Part shown: piece by piece, positions 53,414-61,959 of the stretch
Layout: each line of letters begins with the position of its first letter
How positions within the stretch are numbered: the first letter of the stretch is position 1
From: Solitalea longa
Lineage (GTDB): Bacteria > Bacteroidota > Bacteroidia > Sphingobacteriales > Sphingobacteriaceae
Assembly: GCF_002920915.1 (NCBI RefSeq)
Contig: NZ_PQVF01000009.1
Location: 124,001 to 188,000 of the forward strand
Direction of reading: 5' to 3'
Length of the DNA: 64,000 bases
The notes under the pieces: model-generated
Database searches by the model: none
Told to the model about the DNA's origin: nothing
The model's input: the letters and a program-made list of their open reading frames with translations, nothing else
Made by a program: the position numbers and the translations under genes

Positions 53414-53902
53414 CTACATTGGCTCAACCAAAAACAATGGTTGATCGTATTCAACCGGACTTGCATTGTCAACCAAAACTTTAACAACACGGCCTGAAAT
53501 TTCAGACTCGATCTCGTTAAATAATTTCATTGCTTCGATAATGCAAAGAACTTGTCCCGGACGAATTTCATCTCCAACATTCACAAATGAAGGTTTTTCT
53601 GGGCTGGCTTGACGATAAAACGTACCGATCATTGGAGATTTGATGGTAATCAAGTTTGATTCGTCGGCAGCTGGAGCTACTGCAGGAGCAGCCGGTGCAG
53701 CAGCAGGAGCTGTTGCAACAGGAGCTGGAGCAGCTGAAATTGCGGCTACAGGTGCAGCAACAGGAACAGTTGCCTGAATTACTGTTTGCGCCTGTGAGGC
53801 TGTTTTTATAGTAATTTTAAAATCTTTTCGTTCAATCGAAACTTCATTAACGCCTGACTTAGAGACGAACTTAATCAGTTCCTGAATTTCCTTGATTTCC
53901 AT
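53414..53902 (-). CDS. accB: Biotin carboxyl carrier protein of acetyl-CoA carboxylase
   Basis: A 162-residue AccB. An N-terminal helix-strand segment (about 1-35) is followed by an alanine/proline/valine-rich linker (about 40-85) and the biotinyl domain (about 86-162) with the biotin-attachment EAMKLFNEI, Lys126. The preceding VNVGDEIRPGQVLCIIEAMK is typical. It is in the operon between fabH and accC. Confidence 0.96.
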   Translation of the reverse strand: MEIKEIQELIKFVSKSGVNEVSIERKDFKITIKTASQAQTVIQATVPVAAPVAAISAAPAPVATAPAAAPAAPAVAPAADESNLITIKSPMIGTFYRQASPEKPSFVNVGDEIRPGQVLCIIEAMKLFNEIESEISGRVVKVLVDNASPVEYDQPLFLVEPM

Positions 53903-54027
53903 TAGTTTGTTTGTTTGTTTAAGTTGTATTATTCAAAGTTACCTATTACGTTTTAAGTTAATGATTTAGTTGTCAACAACCTATATCAACTTTTCTTAAT
54001 AAGCAACCTCAGTTAGTTTCATAAAGT

Positions 54028-55011
54028 TTAATAAGCCCAGGTCAGATAAACTGCACCCCAGGTAAAGCCTCCACCAAAGGCGGCTAATATAAGCTTGTCC
54101 CCCTTTTTAAGCTTATCTTCCCATTCCCATAAGCATAAAGGAATAGTACCATTGGTAGTATTACCGTAATGCTCAATATTCACCATTACTTTTTCGGCAG
54201 GCATTCCGCAACGATCAGCAGTTGCATCAATAATGCGTTTGTTTGCCTGGTGAGGTACTAACCATGCTACATCATCAGCGGTAAGGTTATTTCGTTCCAT
54301 AACCTCGGCAGCTGTTTCAGCCATGTTGGTTACGGCAAATTTAAATACGGTTTTCCCTTCCTGATACACAAAGTGCTCACGGTTCTCAACCGTTTCGCGT
54401 GAAGCTGGTTTAGCAGAACCTCCGGCTTTCATTACTAAAAACTGGCGACCGGCACCGTCACTTCTTAAAATAGCATCCTGAAAACCTAATCCTTCCTGAT
54501 TTGGTTCCAAAAGAACAGCTCCTCCTCCATCACCAAAGATGATACAGGTTGCGCGATCCTGATAATCGATAATTGAGGACATTTTGTCGATACCGATTAC
54601 CACTACCTTTTTGTACATACCGGTTTGGATAAACTGAGCTCCGGTAGTTAAACCATAAATAAAACCTGAACAGGCAGCGCTAAGATCGTAACCCCAAGCA
54701 TTTTTGGCGCCGATTTTATCACATATAACATTTGCTGTAGCAGGGAAAACATAATCGGGAGTAGCGGTGGTACAGATCACAAGGTCAATTTCATTAGGAC
54801 TGATACCGCGTTTAGCGAGTAATCCTTCCATAATTTTAACCCCCATGTCTGAAGTAGCGCCCTCTTTTTGAATTCTTCTTTCTTTGATACCTGTACGAGA
54901 TAAGATCCACTCGTCATTAGTATCAACCATTTTTTCCAGGTCCTGGTTCGTCAGCTTATCTTCAGGAGCATAACCAAAAACCGCAGTTATTGCAGCACTA
55001 ATTTTTGACAT
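54028..55011 (-). CDS. fabH: 3-oxoacyl-ACP synthase III
   Basis: A 327-residue KASIII that starts fatty-acid synthesis by condensing acyl-CoA with malonyl-ACP. The triad is Cys114 (SAACSGF), His in VPHQANKR and Asn in [13 protein letters not shown]. The opening [16 protein letters not shown] is the family signature. It is placed between plsX and accB on the minus strand, the usual Bacteroidota order. Confidence 0.97.
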   Translation of the reverse strand: MSKISAAITAVFGYAPEDKLTNQDLEKMVDTNDEWILSRTGIKERRIQKEGATSDMGVKIMEGLLAKRGISPNEIDLVICTTATPDYVFPATANVICDKIGAKNAWGYDLSAACSGFIYGLTTGAQFIQTGMYKKVVVIGIDKMSSIIDYQDRATCIIFGDGGGAVLLEPNQEGLGFQDAILRSDGAGRQFLVMKAGGSAKPASRETVENREHFVYQEGKTVFKFAVTNMAETAAEVMERNNLTADDVAWLVPHQANKRIIDATADRCGMPAEKVMVNIEHYGNTTNGTIPLCLWEWEDKLKKGDKLILAAFGGGFTWGAVYLTWAY

Positions 55012-55101
55012 ACGTTTCGAAAAATAATAATCGCAATTATTTTAAAGAGCGCGGCAATAATAGGAAATTATTATGAAAAACTATGTTTTTCACTAAACAA
55101 G

Positions 55102-55146
55102 AAACCCAACAACCTGATTAATTGCGAGTATCAGACTGCTGGGTTT
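55102..55146 (-). terminator. Terminator-like hairpin between plsX and fabH
   Basis: On the minus strand a 17-base stem (outer AAACCCA/TGGGTTT, inner CTGAT/ATCAG, four G-T pairs) closes around an 11-base loop. It is followed by CTTGTTTAG, a weak T-rich tail. It lies inside the plsX-fabH spacer, so it could reduce read-through into the accBC end of the operon, or act as an mRNA-stabilising stem. Confidence 0.5.
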
Positions 55147-55161
55147 CAGCTAAGTAATTTC

Positions 55162-56100
55162 TTATTGAAATGCTTGTTTAATCTTATCGATCAACCCTGA
55201 AGTTATCAGGTCGCGCGAAAGCAATAGCATATTCTTAATGGCCTCCGGACTTGAAATTCCATGACCAATTACAACCGGGGCATTAACGCCTAAAATTGGG
55301 CTGCCACCATACTGTTCGTAGTTAAAGCGATCGAAGAACTCATCTTTCAACCCTTTCTTACGGGTTAAAACATAAAATGATTCGGCCAGCTTTAAAATGA
55401 TGTTACCGGTGAAACCATCACATACAATTACATCTGCTTTATCGTTGAACAAATCGCGTCCTTCGATATTACCGATGAAGTTGAACATTTCGGTATCTTT
55501 CATTAAAGGATAAGTAGCCAGACTCAGCAGGTTTCCTTTTTCCTCTTCTTCACCAATATTCATCAAGCCTACCTTCGGATTATTCACTTCATAGATATTT
55601 TCGGCCAATAATTTGCCCAAAATTCCAAACTGAAGTAAAACATCCGGTTTACAGTCGGCATTAGCACCTACATCAAGTATAATTCCCACACCTCCATGAA
55701 GCTTAGGAACAATTGTTGGCATACACGGACGAATGACTCCCGGAATCGCTTTCACGGAGAACATAGAACCGACAAGCATAGCTCCGGTATTTCCAGCACT
55801 CGAAAAAGCATCGATCTTTCCTTCTTTCAGTAATCCGAAGCCAACAGCAATACTTGAATTTGGTTTTTTTACAATGGCTTTGGTAGGGTGTTCGCCCATA
55901 CCAATTACCTCGTCGGTGTGCACCAATTCAAAATTGTTCACATCAAAACCAACCTCAGTGCAAATTGTTTTCACCTGGTTGCTGTCGCCGATTAGCACCA
56001 ATTTCTGGTCGGCTGGCAATGTTGTATAGGTTTCGATAGCGCCTAAAACCGCAGCCTTAGGAGCATAATCGCCACCCATCACATCTAAACCAATACGCAT
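55162..56100 (-). CDS. plsX: Phosphate acyltransferase
   Basis: A 312-residue PlsX. It makes acyl-phosphate from acyl-ACP for phospholipid synthesis by PlsY. It opens with MRIGLDVMGGDYAPK and has VGMGEHPTKA-like IGMGEHPTKAIVKKPNSSI, SAGNTGAML and VCDGFTGNIILKLAES. It is flanked by rpmF and fabH in the standard cluster. Confidence 0.97.
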   Translation of the reverse strand: MRIGLDVMGGDYAPKAAVLGAIETYTTLPADQKLVLIGDSNQVKTICTEVGFDVNNFELVHTDEVIGMGEHPTKAIVKKPNSSIAVGFGLLKEGKIDAFSSAGNTGAMLVGSMFSVKAIPGVIRPCMPTIVPKLHGGVGIILDVGANADCKPDVLLQFGILGKLLAENIYEVNNPKVGLMNIGEEEEKGNLLSLATYPLMKDTEMFNFIGNIEGRDLFNDKADVIVCDGFTGNIILKLAESFYVLTRKKGLKDEFFDRFNYEQYGGSPILGVNAPVVIGHGISSPEAIKNMLLLSRDLITSGLIDKIKQAFQ

Positions 56101-56121
56101 GGTAAGATCGTATAAGAGTTA

Positions 56122-56313
56122 TTAAGCTTGTGCAGTATTCTCAACAATCAGTTTACCACGGTAGTATAAGTTACCGTCAACTGTATAAGCGCGGTGAGGC
56201 AAGTGTACAGCACCGGTAGTTTTACATACGAACAACGGAGTAGCCGATGCTTTGTAGTGAGTTCTACGCTTATCTCTTCTCGACTTCGAAAATTTACGCT
56301 TAGGATTTGGCAT
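56122..56313 (-). CDS. rpmF: 50S ribosomal protein L32
   Basis: A 63-residue L32: MPNPKRKFSKSRRDKRRTH at the start, then a short tail with PHRAYTVDGNLYYRGK. It has a single cysteine (VCKTTG) rather than the four-cysteine zinc form. It lies between yceD and plsX, the widely conserved rpmF-plsX order. Confidence 0.97.
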   Translation of the reverse strand: MPNPKRKFSKSRRDKRRTHYKASATPLFVCKTTGAVHLPHRAYTVDGNLYYRGKLIVENTAQA

Positions 56314-56348
56314 TTTATTAAAGTTTTATAATCCAAAAAAAATATTTC

Positions 56349-56876
56349 TTAATTCTCTCCAAAGTTTTTCAAAGCATCCCAACGTGGGTCGATTGGCTTT
56401 TCATCACTTTCTGTTTCCTCAGTACGGAGTTCATTCAATTTACTGATCATTTCCTGATCGCAAAAGCTTTGTTGCCCATCGCAAGCAGTAATGATTGGAA
56501 CCTGTAAATTGATGTATTCATAAATCAGAGGAGCAACATCATACTCATAAGCAGCACGGCTTATTACAATGATCTCTCCCTCTTCGTTTATGTCCGAATC
56601 TGAAAGTTTAACGATCTGTCGTTCGTTTACCTCAATATCATGTGGATATGGAGCTAAACAACGATCACAAGCAACTTCAATTGTACCCTTGATAAAAAAA
56701 TCAAGAATGAACATAGTTTCTTGCTTATTGAACGTTAAGTGTACTTTAACATCCCCATTCTTTACCAGTGAATATTCGAATTCGTCGAAGAATTTCTTAT
56801 CAATCGAATACTCAAATTCATTGTTGCCAAGCTTTAAGCCGACAAAAGGGATAATATACGCTTTATTCGGTTTCAA
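56349..56876 (-). CDS. yceD: YceD-family (DUF177) protein
   Basis: A 175-residue DUF177 protein. It has the strand-rich N-terminal half and the characteristic DRCLAPYPHDIEV block, then YEYDVAPLIYEYINLQVPI and the Cys-containing tail ACDGQQSFCDQ. YceD is linked to 23S rRNA maturation and almost always precedes rpmF, as here. The start is TTG (56,876-56,874), giving KPNKAYIIPFVGLKLG. No ATG gives a fitting start. The promoter at 56,901 lies immediately upstream. Confidence 0.93.
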   Translation of the reverse strand: MKPNKAYIIPFVGLKLGNNEFEYSIDKKFFDEFEYSLVKNGDVKVHLTFNKQETMFILDFFIKGTIEVACDRCLAPYPHDIEVNERQIVKLSDSDINEEGEIIVISRAAYEYDVAPLIYEYINLQVPIITACDGQQSFCDQEMISKLNELRTEETESDEKPIDPRWDALKNFGEN

Positions 56877-56900
56877 TGTACGTACCTATAAATTAGCCCG

Positions 56901-56931
56901 CAAAAGTAGGTATTAATATTTAATTATGAAA
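56901..56931 (-). promoter_or_regulatory. Promoter of the yceD-rpmF-plsX-fabH-accB-accC operon
   Basis: On the minus strand TTTC (-33, 56,928-56,931), a 19-base spacer and TACTTTTG (-7, 56,901-56,908) match the Bacteroidota consensus with one mismatch. Transcription would start near 56,895, about 20 bases before the yceD TTG. Confidence 0.75.
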
Positions 56932-57071
56932 GAAGAATTTAGAAATGAAATTTGAATATCAAATTGTTGTGGCGATAAACTGTTTAATTGGGGCTTAAGG
57001 ATTACTAAAGCCAATCCTTTAACGATAGAAATAATTTCTATGCAGTTTTACACTAGAACAGTTTGACAATT

Positions 57072-58154
57072 TTATTTATAAATCTCGATTACAATCTTCC
57101 CGTCCTTCTTAACATATCCGCGATACATTCCTTCGGTGCAAAACGACATAGCAATATCACCTTTACGATTGATAGCAATTAAACCACCATCCCCTCCGGT
57201 TGCCGGTACTTTCTTCATGATCACCTCGTCAGCTGCATCTTTCAAACTTAAACCTTTATATTCTACTAAGGCAGCTACATCATGAGCAACCACGTTACGG
57301 ATAAAAAATTCGCCCCAACCAGTACATGACACGGCGCAACTGTTATTATTTGCATAAGTTCCGGCACCAATAATTGGGGAATCTCCCACACGACCAAAAC
57401 GTTTATTAGTCATCCCTCCTGTTGATGTTGCCGCCGCTATATTTCCATTAATATCCAATGCACAGGCACCCACCGTACCGTATTTATAATCACGATTGCC
57501 TGGTTGTTTTAAAAGTTGAGTAATTTTCTTTGATGAATCTGAATGATCCATTTGGATTTTATCTTCTTCAATAGCTTTTTGCAATTGATCCCAGCGTTCT
57601 TTAGTATAAAAATAAGAAGGGTCAACAATGGTTAAGCCTTGCTCTTTGGCAAATTGCTCAGCTCCTGAACCGATCATCATTACATGTGGCGATTTAAGCA
57701 TTACTGCTTTTGCTGCCGAAATAGGATTTCTAATAGTATGAACAGATGCTACAGCTCCGGCCATCAATGTTTTACCATCCATAATGGATGCGTCCATTTC
57801 ATTCTTCCCATCGTGCGTAAAAACCGCACCTTTACCGGCATTGAAAAGAGGATTATCTTCCAAAATATTTACCGCGGCTTCAACGGCATCAACGCTTTTC
57901 CCTCCTTTTTGCAGCACATTATAACCTGCTTTCAGGGCCTGTGTTAAAGCAGCGCGATAGGCTGCCTCTTTTTCGGGTGTCATGTTCTTTTTTAAAATAG
58001 TTCCAGCTCCACCATGAATAACCAAAGCAATGTTTCCTGTGTCTATTGTGTTATCTGATGTCTTCATTTCGGTTTTCGATGACTTTGTGGCGCAAGAAAA
58101 TATGATTATAACGATTAACGCAAAAAGACAAACTGAGAGTAAAAAGCTACGCAT
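57072..58154 (-). CDS. Isoaspartyl peptidase/L-asparaginase lipoprotein
   Basis: A 360-residue Ntn-hydrolase of the plant-type asparaginase family. The signal ends in IIIFSCATKS with a lipidation cysteine near residue 21, so it is exported and membrane-anchored. The proenzyme is cut before the nucleophile threonine in YKYGTVGACALD, giving the alpha and beta chains. The substrate pockets ALVIHGGAGTI, NPLFNAGKGAVFTHDG and RVGDSPIIGAGTYA are intact. The enzyme clears beta-aspartyl dipeptides or asparagine. I start at the ATG at 58,154, which gives a proper signal. The frame extends 18 codons further to 58,208. Confidence 0.93.
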   Translation of the reverse strand: MRSFLLSVCLFALIVIIIFSCATKSSKTEMKTSDNTIDTGNIALVIHGGAGTILKKNMTPEKEAAYRAALTQALKAGYNVLQKGGKSVDAVEAAVNILEDNPLFNAGKGAVFTHDGKNEMDASIMDGKTLMAGAVASVHTIRNPISAAKAVMLKSPHVMMIGSGAEQFAKEQGLTIVDPSYFYTKERWDQLQKAIEEDKIQMDHSDSSKKITQLLKQPGNRDYKYGTVGACALDINGNIAAATSTGGMTNKRFGRVGDSPIIGAGTYANNNSCAVSCTGWGEFFIRNVVAHDVAALVEYKGLSLKDAADEVIMKKVPATGGDGGLIAINRKGDIAMSFCTEGMYRGYVKKDGKIVIEIYK

Positions 58155-58210
58155 AATTAATGATTGTGTTGGGAAACCCCAAGGTAGAAGATTTTTCGGC
58201 AAAATCATTG

Positions 58211-58218
58211 TATGTTTG
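58211..58218 (+). promoter_or_regulatory. -7 promoter box of the Nudix gene
   Basis: TATGTTTG is a perfect TAnnTTTG box, 22 bases before the ATG at 58,240. No clear -33 TTTG is seen. The box overlaps the divergent region of the peptidase gene. Confidence 0.4.
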
Positions 58219-58239
58219 AATTACGAATAACACAATTTT

Positions 58240-58794
58240 ATGTCAACGGACCTTCACTGGCAAAAGCTATCATCTGAATATTTAGTAAAAGATCAATGGG
58301 CAACGCTTAGGGCCGATTCGTGCCGAATGCCGAATGGAAAAATCATTGAACCTTATTATGTGCTTGAATATGCCGATTGGGTAAATGCGGTTGCGCTAAC
58401 GGAAAACAATGAGGTGATAATGATTCGTCAATACCGTCACGGTGCAGAGCAAACCATGCTCGAGATTGTTGGAGGGGTAATTGATGACACTGATTCATCA
58501 CCTGAAGAAACAGTTAGACGCGAGTTACTGGAAGAAACCGGTTATGAATTTACTTCAATTGAAGCTACAGTAACACTTTATCCAAACCCATCCACTTCGT
58601 CAAACAAGGTATACAGTTTTTTAGCCAAGGGTGGTAAAAAAGTGCAGGGCCAGGTTTTAGATCATTCCGAAGAAATTTTGGTGGAGCTGATCAGCCTGGA
58701 GGAGTTGAAAAGGCTGGTTCTCGAAAATAAGATCCCGCAAGCCATGCATTCCTCAGCCATATTTTATGCGCTTATTAAATTAGGGCAACTTTAA
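58240..58794 (+). CDS. Nudix hydrolase (ADP-ribose pyrophosphatase-like)
   Basis: A 184-residue Nudix protein. The box reads GGVIDDTDSSPEETVRRELLEETGY: the G, E and REL-EE residues bind magnesium, though three extra residues lie between the glycine and the glutamate relative to the strict pattern. The flanks VIMIRQYRHGAEQTMLEIVGG and YPNPSTSSNKVYSFLAKGG are those of the ADP-ribose/NUDT5-like group. It probably cleaves ADP-ribose or a related nucleoside diphosphate sugar. The chromate module follows ten bases later, so it may be read-through linked. Confidence 0.9.
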   Translation: MSTDLHWQKLSSEYLVKDQWATLRADSCRMPNGKIIEPYYVLEYADWVNAVALTENNEVIMIRQYRHGAEQTMLEIVGGVIDDTDSSPEETVRRELLEETGYEFTSIEATVTLYPNPSTSSNKVYSFLAKGGKKVQGQVLDHSEEILVELISLEELKRLVLENKIPQAMHSSAIFYALIKLGQL

Positions 58795-58804
58795 AATCTT
58801 GCCG

Positions 58805-59641
58805 ATGAAATGGATCACCCGTGAACGCCCTAAAATTGATCGCATTGCCTGCCCATGGCTTATCCGACGATTTATTGATAAAGAAGCGAAGTTTATTTAT
58901 GTTCCTTTCGATGAGGTAAAGAAGCAAGCAGAACTACTTGGAGCCATTCCTTTTGATATTCCGGAGGTAGAGTTTACGCATTATGAGGATTACTGCACTT
59001 TCGACTATTTTGTTAAGAAGTATAAGATAGATGATCCGGCAATTGAGACCCTGACAATAATTGTTCGCGGCGCAGATACGGACCGGCATAACCTTGCGCA
59101 GCAATCAGCCGGCCTTTGGGCCATCTCAGCAGGACTGGCTCATAACATTACCAATGACCACGAGCTGCTTGAGCAGGGAATGATTATTTATGATGCCTTA
59201 TACAGCTGGGCCTGTCACCTGCAAAATGAATCTCACACTCAAAATCCCTTTGAAAAACTGTTGATGCAGACATTGGGTGATTACCTGAAAACCTCACAGA
59301 AGCGAACTCCAAAATGGGCCAAAGAATTAAAGAATATCATTCAGGATCAAATTGACACTCAACTCAGCTTAAGCTTAAAAGATATTTCAAAAGACCTGAA
59401 TGTAAACCCATCCTACCTTTCCCGCGAATTTTCAAAATACTTTGACGATCTTTCTTTTGGGGATTATATCCGAAAGTTACGTATCGAAAAAGCGATCCAA
59501 CTCTTACAATCTCCGGTTTATTCACTAACGGAAGTAGCTTATTTAACCGGCTTTTCGGATCAAAGCCACTTTACGCGAATATTCAAGAAACATACCGGCC
59601 AAAACCCCTCCGAATTCAGAAAAAATCTTTCTAAAAAGTAA
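58805..59641 (+). CDS. ChrB-domain protein fused to an AraC helix-turn-helix
   Basis: A 278-residue protein with two parts. Residues about 1-140 are a ChrB C-terminal-type domain (KWITRERPKIDRIACPWLI, HYEDYCTFDYF, IIVRGADTDRHNLAQQSAGLWAI). Residues about 180-270 are an AraC-family DNA-binding domain (LKDISKDLNVNPSYLSREF, YIRKLRIEKAIQLLQ, EVAYLTGFSDQSHFTRIFKK). The fusion suggests a one-component chromate sensor that regulates chrA, with the ChrB half as the sensing unit. I start at the ATG at 58,805. A TTG two codons earlier is in frame. The following gene encodes a near-copy of the first half, without the DNA-binding part. Confidence 0.88.
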   Translation: MKWITRERPKIDRIACPWLIRRFIDKEAKFIYVPFDEVKKQAELLGAIPFDIPEVEFTHYEDYCTFDYFVKKYKIDDPAIETLTIIVRGADTDRHNLAQQSAGLWAISAGLAHNITNDHELLEQGMIIYDALYSWACHLQNESHTQNPFEKLLMQTLGDYLKTSQKRTPKWAKELKNIIQDQIDTQLSLSLKDISKDLNVNPSYLSREFSKYFDDLSFGDYIRKLRIEKAIQLLQSPVYSLTEVAYLTGFSDQSHFTRIFKKHTGQNPSEFRKNLSKK

Positions 59642-59719
59642 ATTCAATACAAAACCGTCAAATTCATTCTATTTTAAGCAGAAAAACCCTACTAAACTTG
59701 TAGTCTATTGCCTCATGTG

Positions 59720-60172
59720 ATGAAATGGATAACAAGAGAACGGCCGAAGATTGACAGAATAGCTTGTCCCTGGTTAATTAAAAACTTTGTAGATAAAGAA
59801 GCAACATTTATTTATGTACCCAAAGAACAGGTTTTTGAAAAAGCCAAAGAGTTGCAGGCCATTCCATATGATATTCCGGGAGCCGAATATTCACATGTAG
59901 GTGATCTATGCACCTTCGATTATATATTGAATAAACACAAATTGCAAGACCCCACATTACTTCAACTGGCAACAATTATCAGGGGAGCCGACACTAACTG
60001 TATGGATCTGGCTCCCCAATGTGCCGGGTTATGGGCCATTTCAGCAGGTCTCTCTTACCTGTACCACGATGACCAGGAGCAATTAATTGCAGGCATGAAA
60101 ATTTATGACGCCCTCTATGCTTGGGCAAAACACGTTCAAAACGAGAAACACACATGGAACCCACACTTGTAA
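59720..60172 (+). CDS. chrB: ChrB-domain protein, stand-alone
   Basis: A 150-residue protein made only of the ChrB-type domain. It opens KWITRERPKIDRIACPWLI, exactly as the fusion protein does, and has HVGDLCTFDYI, IIRGADTNCMDLAPQCAGLWA and the same length. The two genes look like a local duplication in which one copy gained or lost the AraC part. The 3' end overlaps the chrA start by 19 bases, so it is translated together with the transporter. The spacer upstream (59,642-59,719) is the likely target of the fusion regulator. In other bacteria ChrB is a chromate-dependent regulator of chrA or an oxidoreductase-like protein. Confidence 0.88.
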   Translation: MKWITRERPKIDRIACPWLIKNFVDKEATFIYVPKEQVFEKAKELQAIPYDIPGAEYSHVGDLCTFDYILNKHKLQDPTLLQLATIIRGADTNCMDLAPQCAGLWAISAGLSYLYHDDQEQLIAGMKIYDALYAWAKHVQNEKHTWNPHL

Positions 60173-61338
60173 AAGCAACACCTAACTATTCATTATTTGC
60201 ACTGGTAAAGTATTTCTTAAAACTTGGCTCGATAGGATTTGGCGGCCCTATAGCATTGGTAGGATATATGCATCGTGATTTAGTGGAACATCGTCAATGG
60301 ATCAGTGAAGAAGAATACAAAGAAGGCCTGGCTTTGGCACAATTAGCTCCCGGCCCCCTGGCGGCACAACTGGGTATTTATTTAGGCTTTGTCCATTACG
60401 GTGTTTGGGGCGCCACTTTGGTTGGATTAGCTTTCGTAATCCCCTCATTCATTATGGTATTACTCATTGGCATTGCTTATAAAATGTATGGAGGCCTTGC
60501 CTGGATGCAAGCCGTGTTTTATGGAGTTGGCGCCGCAGTAATAGGCATAATTGTAATAAGCACCTATAAATTAACAACAAAATCAGTAGGCAAACCTGAG
60601 TTTTCGTCAATAAAGAAAAACTGGTTATTATGGCTTTTTTACTTTCTGATTGCCATTATCACCGTATTAACAGAAAGAGAAGAGGTGTTGTTATTTGTTG
60701 CAGCCGGATTGATTTTCATGCTGGTAAAGGCCCCTCCCCTTTGGTTGCGCAAACCGAAAGTGATCTCTTCATTACTGCTACTCAACCTGGGGTTTACAGC
60801 TGCCGATTCTGATACCTTAACCAAAATCGCACTGTTTTTTACCAAAGCAGGTGCTTTTGTTTTTGGCAGCGGACTGGCAATTGTTCCCTTTTTACATAGC
60901 GGAGTGGTTGATCAGTATGGCTGGTTAAACGAACAGCAATTCATTGATGCAGTTGCTGTGGCCATGATTACACCAGGCCCAGTAGTTATTACAGTAGGAT
61001 TTATCGGATATTTGGTTGCGGGATTTCCGGGTGCCTGCGTGGCCGCATTAGCCACCTTCTTACCCTGCTATTTATTCACTATAATTCCGGCTCCTTATTT
61101 TAAGAAAATAGCAGGTAATAAGAGTATAAAAGCTTTTGTTGATGGAATTACCGCTGCTGTTGTAGGAGCATTAGCAGGGGCTGTAGTTGTTATTGCTCTT
61201 AGAACGATTGTAGATGTACCTACTTTTTTAATTGCCTTAACAACTGCTGCACTACTGGTATATACCAAAAAGCTACCAGAGCCCTTACTCATTGGAGCCG
61301 CAGCATTGATAGGCATCACACTTAAATTTTTAGCGTAG
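60154..61338 (+). CDS. chrA: Chromate transporter
   Basis: A 394-residue two-domain ChrA that exports chromate. The N-terminal half has GSIGFGGPIALVGYMHRDLV and LAQLAPGPLAAQLGIYLG. The C-terminal half has VFGSGLAIVPFLHSGVV and VAMITPGPVVITVGFIGYL, the two CHR repeats. About ten membrane helices are visible. The start is the ATG at 60,154, inside the end of chrB. An upstream in-frame ATG at 60,121 would add 11 residues of unlikely sequence. Confidence 0.94.
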   Translation: MEPTLVKATPNYSLFALVKYFLKLGSIGFGGPIALVGYMHRDLVEHRQWISEEEYKEGLALAQLAPGPLAAQLGIYLGFVHYGVWGATLVGLAFVIPSFIMVLLIGIAYKMYGGLAWMQAVFYGVGAAVIGIIVISTYKLTTKSVGKPEFSSIKKNWLLWLFYFLIAIITVLTEREEVLLFVAAGLIFMLVKAPPLWLRKPKVISSLLLLNLGFTAADSDTLTKIALFFTKAGAFVFGSGLAIVPFLHSGVVDQYGWLNEQQFIDAVAVAMITPGPVVITVGFIGYLVAGFPGACVAALATFLPCYLFTIIPAPYFKKIAGNKSIKAFVDGITAAVVGALAGAVVVIALRTIVDVPTFLIALTTAALLVYTKKLPEPLLIGAAALIGITLKFLA

Positions 61339-61380
61339 CATGATTTAAAATCAGGAAATTGAATGAGTATGGAAAGAGTA

Positions 61381-61959
61381 TCAGCTATTCTTTAAAAATG
61401 CGACCAGTTTTTCAACTGCTCGTCCCCGGTGGCTAATGGCGTTTTTCTCATCCATGCTCATCTCGGCAAAGGTTATACTGTAACCATCGGGCTGAAAAAT
61501 GGGATCGTAGCCAAAGCCGTCGGTTCCCGAACGTTCGGCACGTATCGAACCTTCTACCGTTCCTTCAAACAACTGTTCAACACCATCAATAACTAAAGAA
61601 ATAACAGCTTTAAAACGAGCTTTACGGTTTTCCTCACCCTCCAGTTTCTGCAATAAAAGATCGATGTTTTTATCATGGTCGCGGGTACCGCTGTACCGGG
61701 CCGAATAAACTCCGGGTTCACCATTTAATGCGTCAACTTCCAAACCGCTGTCGTCACCAAAGCAGTTCAATCCGAAGTTACTATAAACGTACCATGATTT
61801 TTGTCCGGCATTTTCAATAAAGGTATCGCCTGTTTCAGGAATATCTTCATTGCAACCGATCTGATTCAAGGTTAACAATTCAAAAGCACCATTTAGCATA
61901 GCGCTTACTTCTTCTAATTTATGGAGATTATTAGTGGCAAAAACTAATTTATTTGACAT
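61381..61959 (-). CDS. rdgB: XTP/dITP diphosphatase (non-canonical purine NTP pyrophosphatase)
   Basis: A 192-residue RdgB/HAM1 enzyme that hydrolyses dITP and XTP so they do not enter DNA. Signatures: LVFATNNLHKLEEV at the start, DETGDTFIENA-like ETGDTFIENAGQKS, GDDSGLEVDALNGEPGVYSARY, and RSGTDGFGYDPIFQPDGY with FAEMSMDEKNAISHR. It overlaps the upstream gene at 61,949 by 11 bases. Confidence 0.96.
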   Translation of the reverse strand: MSNKLVFATNNLHKLEEVSAMLNGAFELLTLNQIGCNEDIPETGDTFIENAGQKSWYVYSNFGLNCFGDDSGLEVDALNGEPGVYSARYSGTRDHDKNIDLLLQKLEGEENRKARFKAVISLVIDGVEQLFEGTVEGSIRAERSGTDGFGYDPIFQPDGYSITFAEMSMDEKNAISHRGRAVEKLVAFLKNS

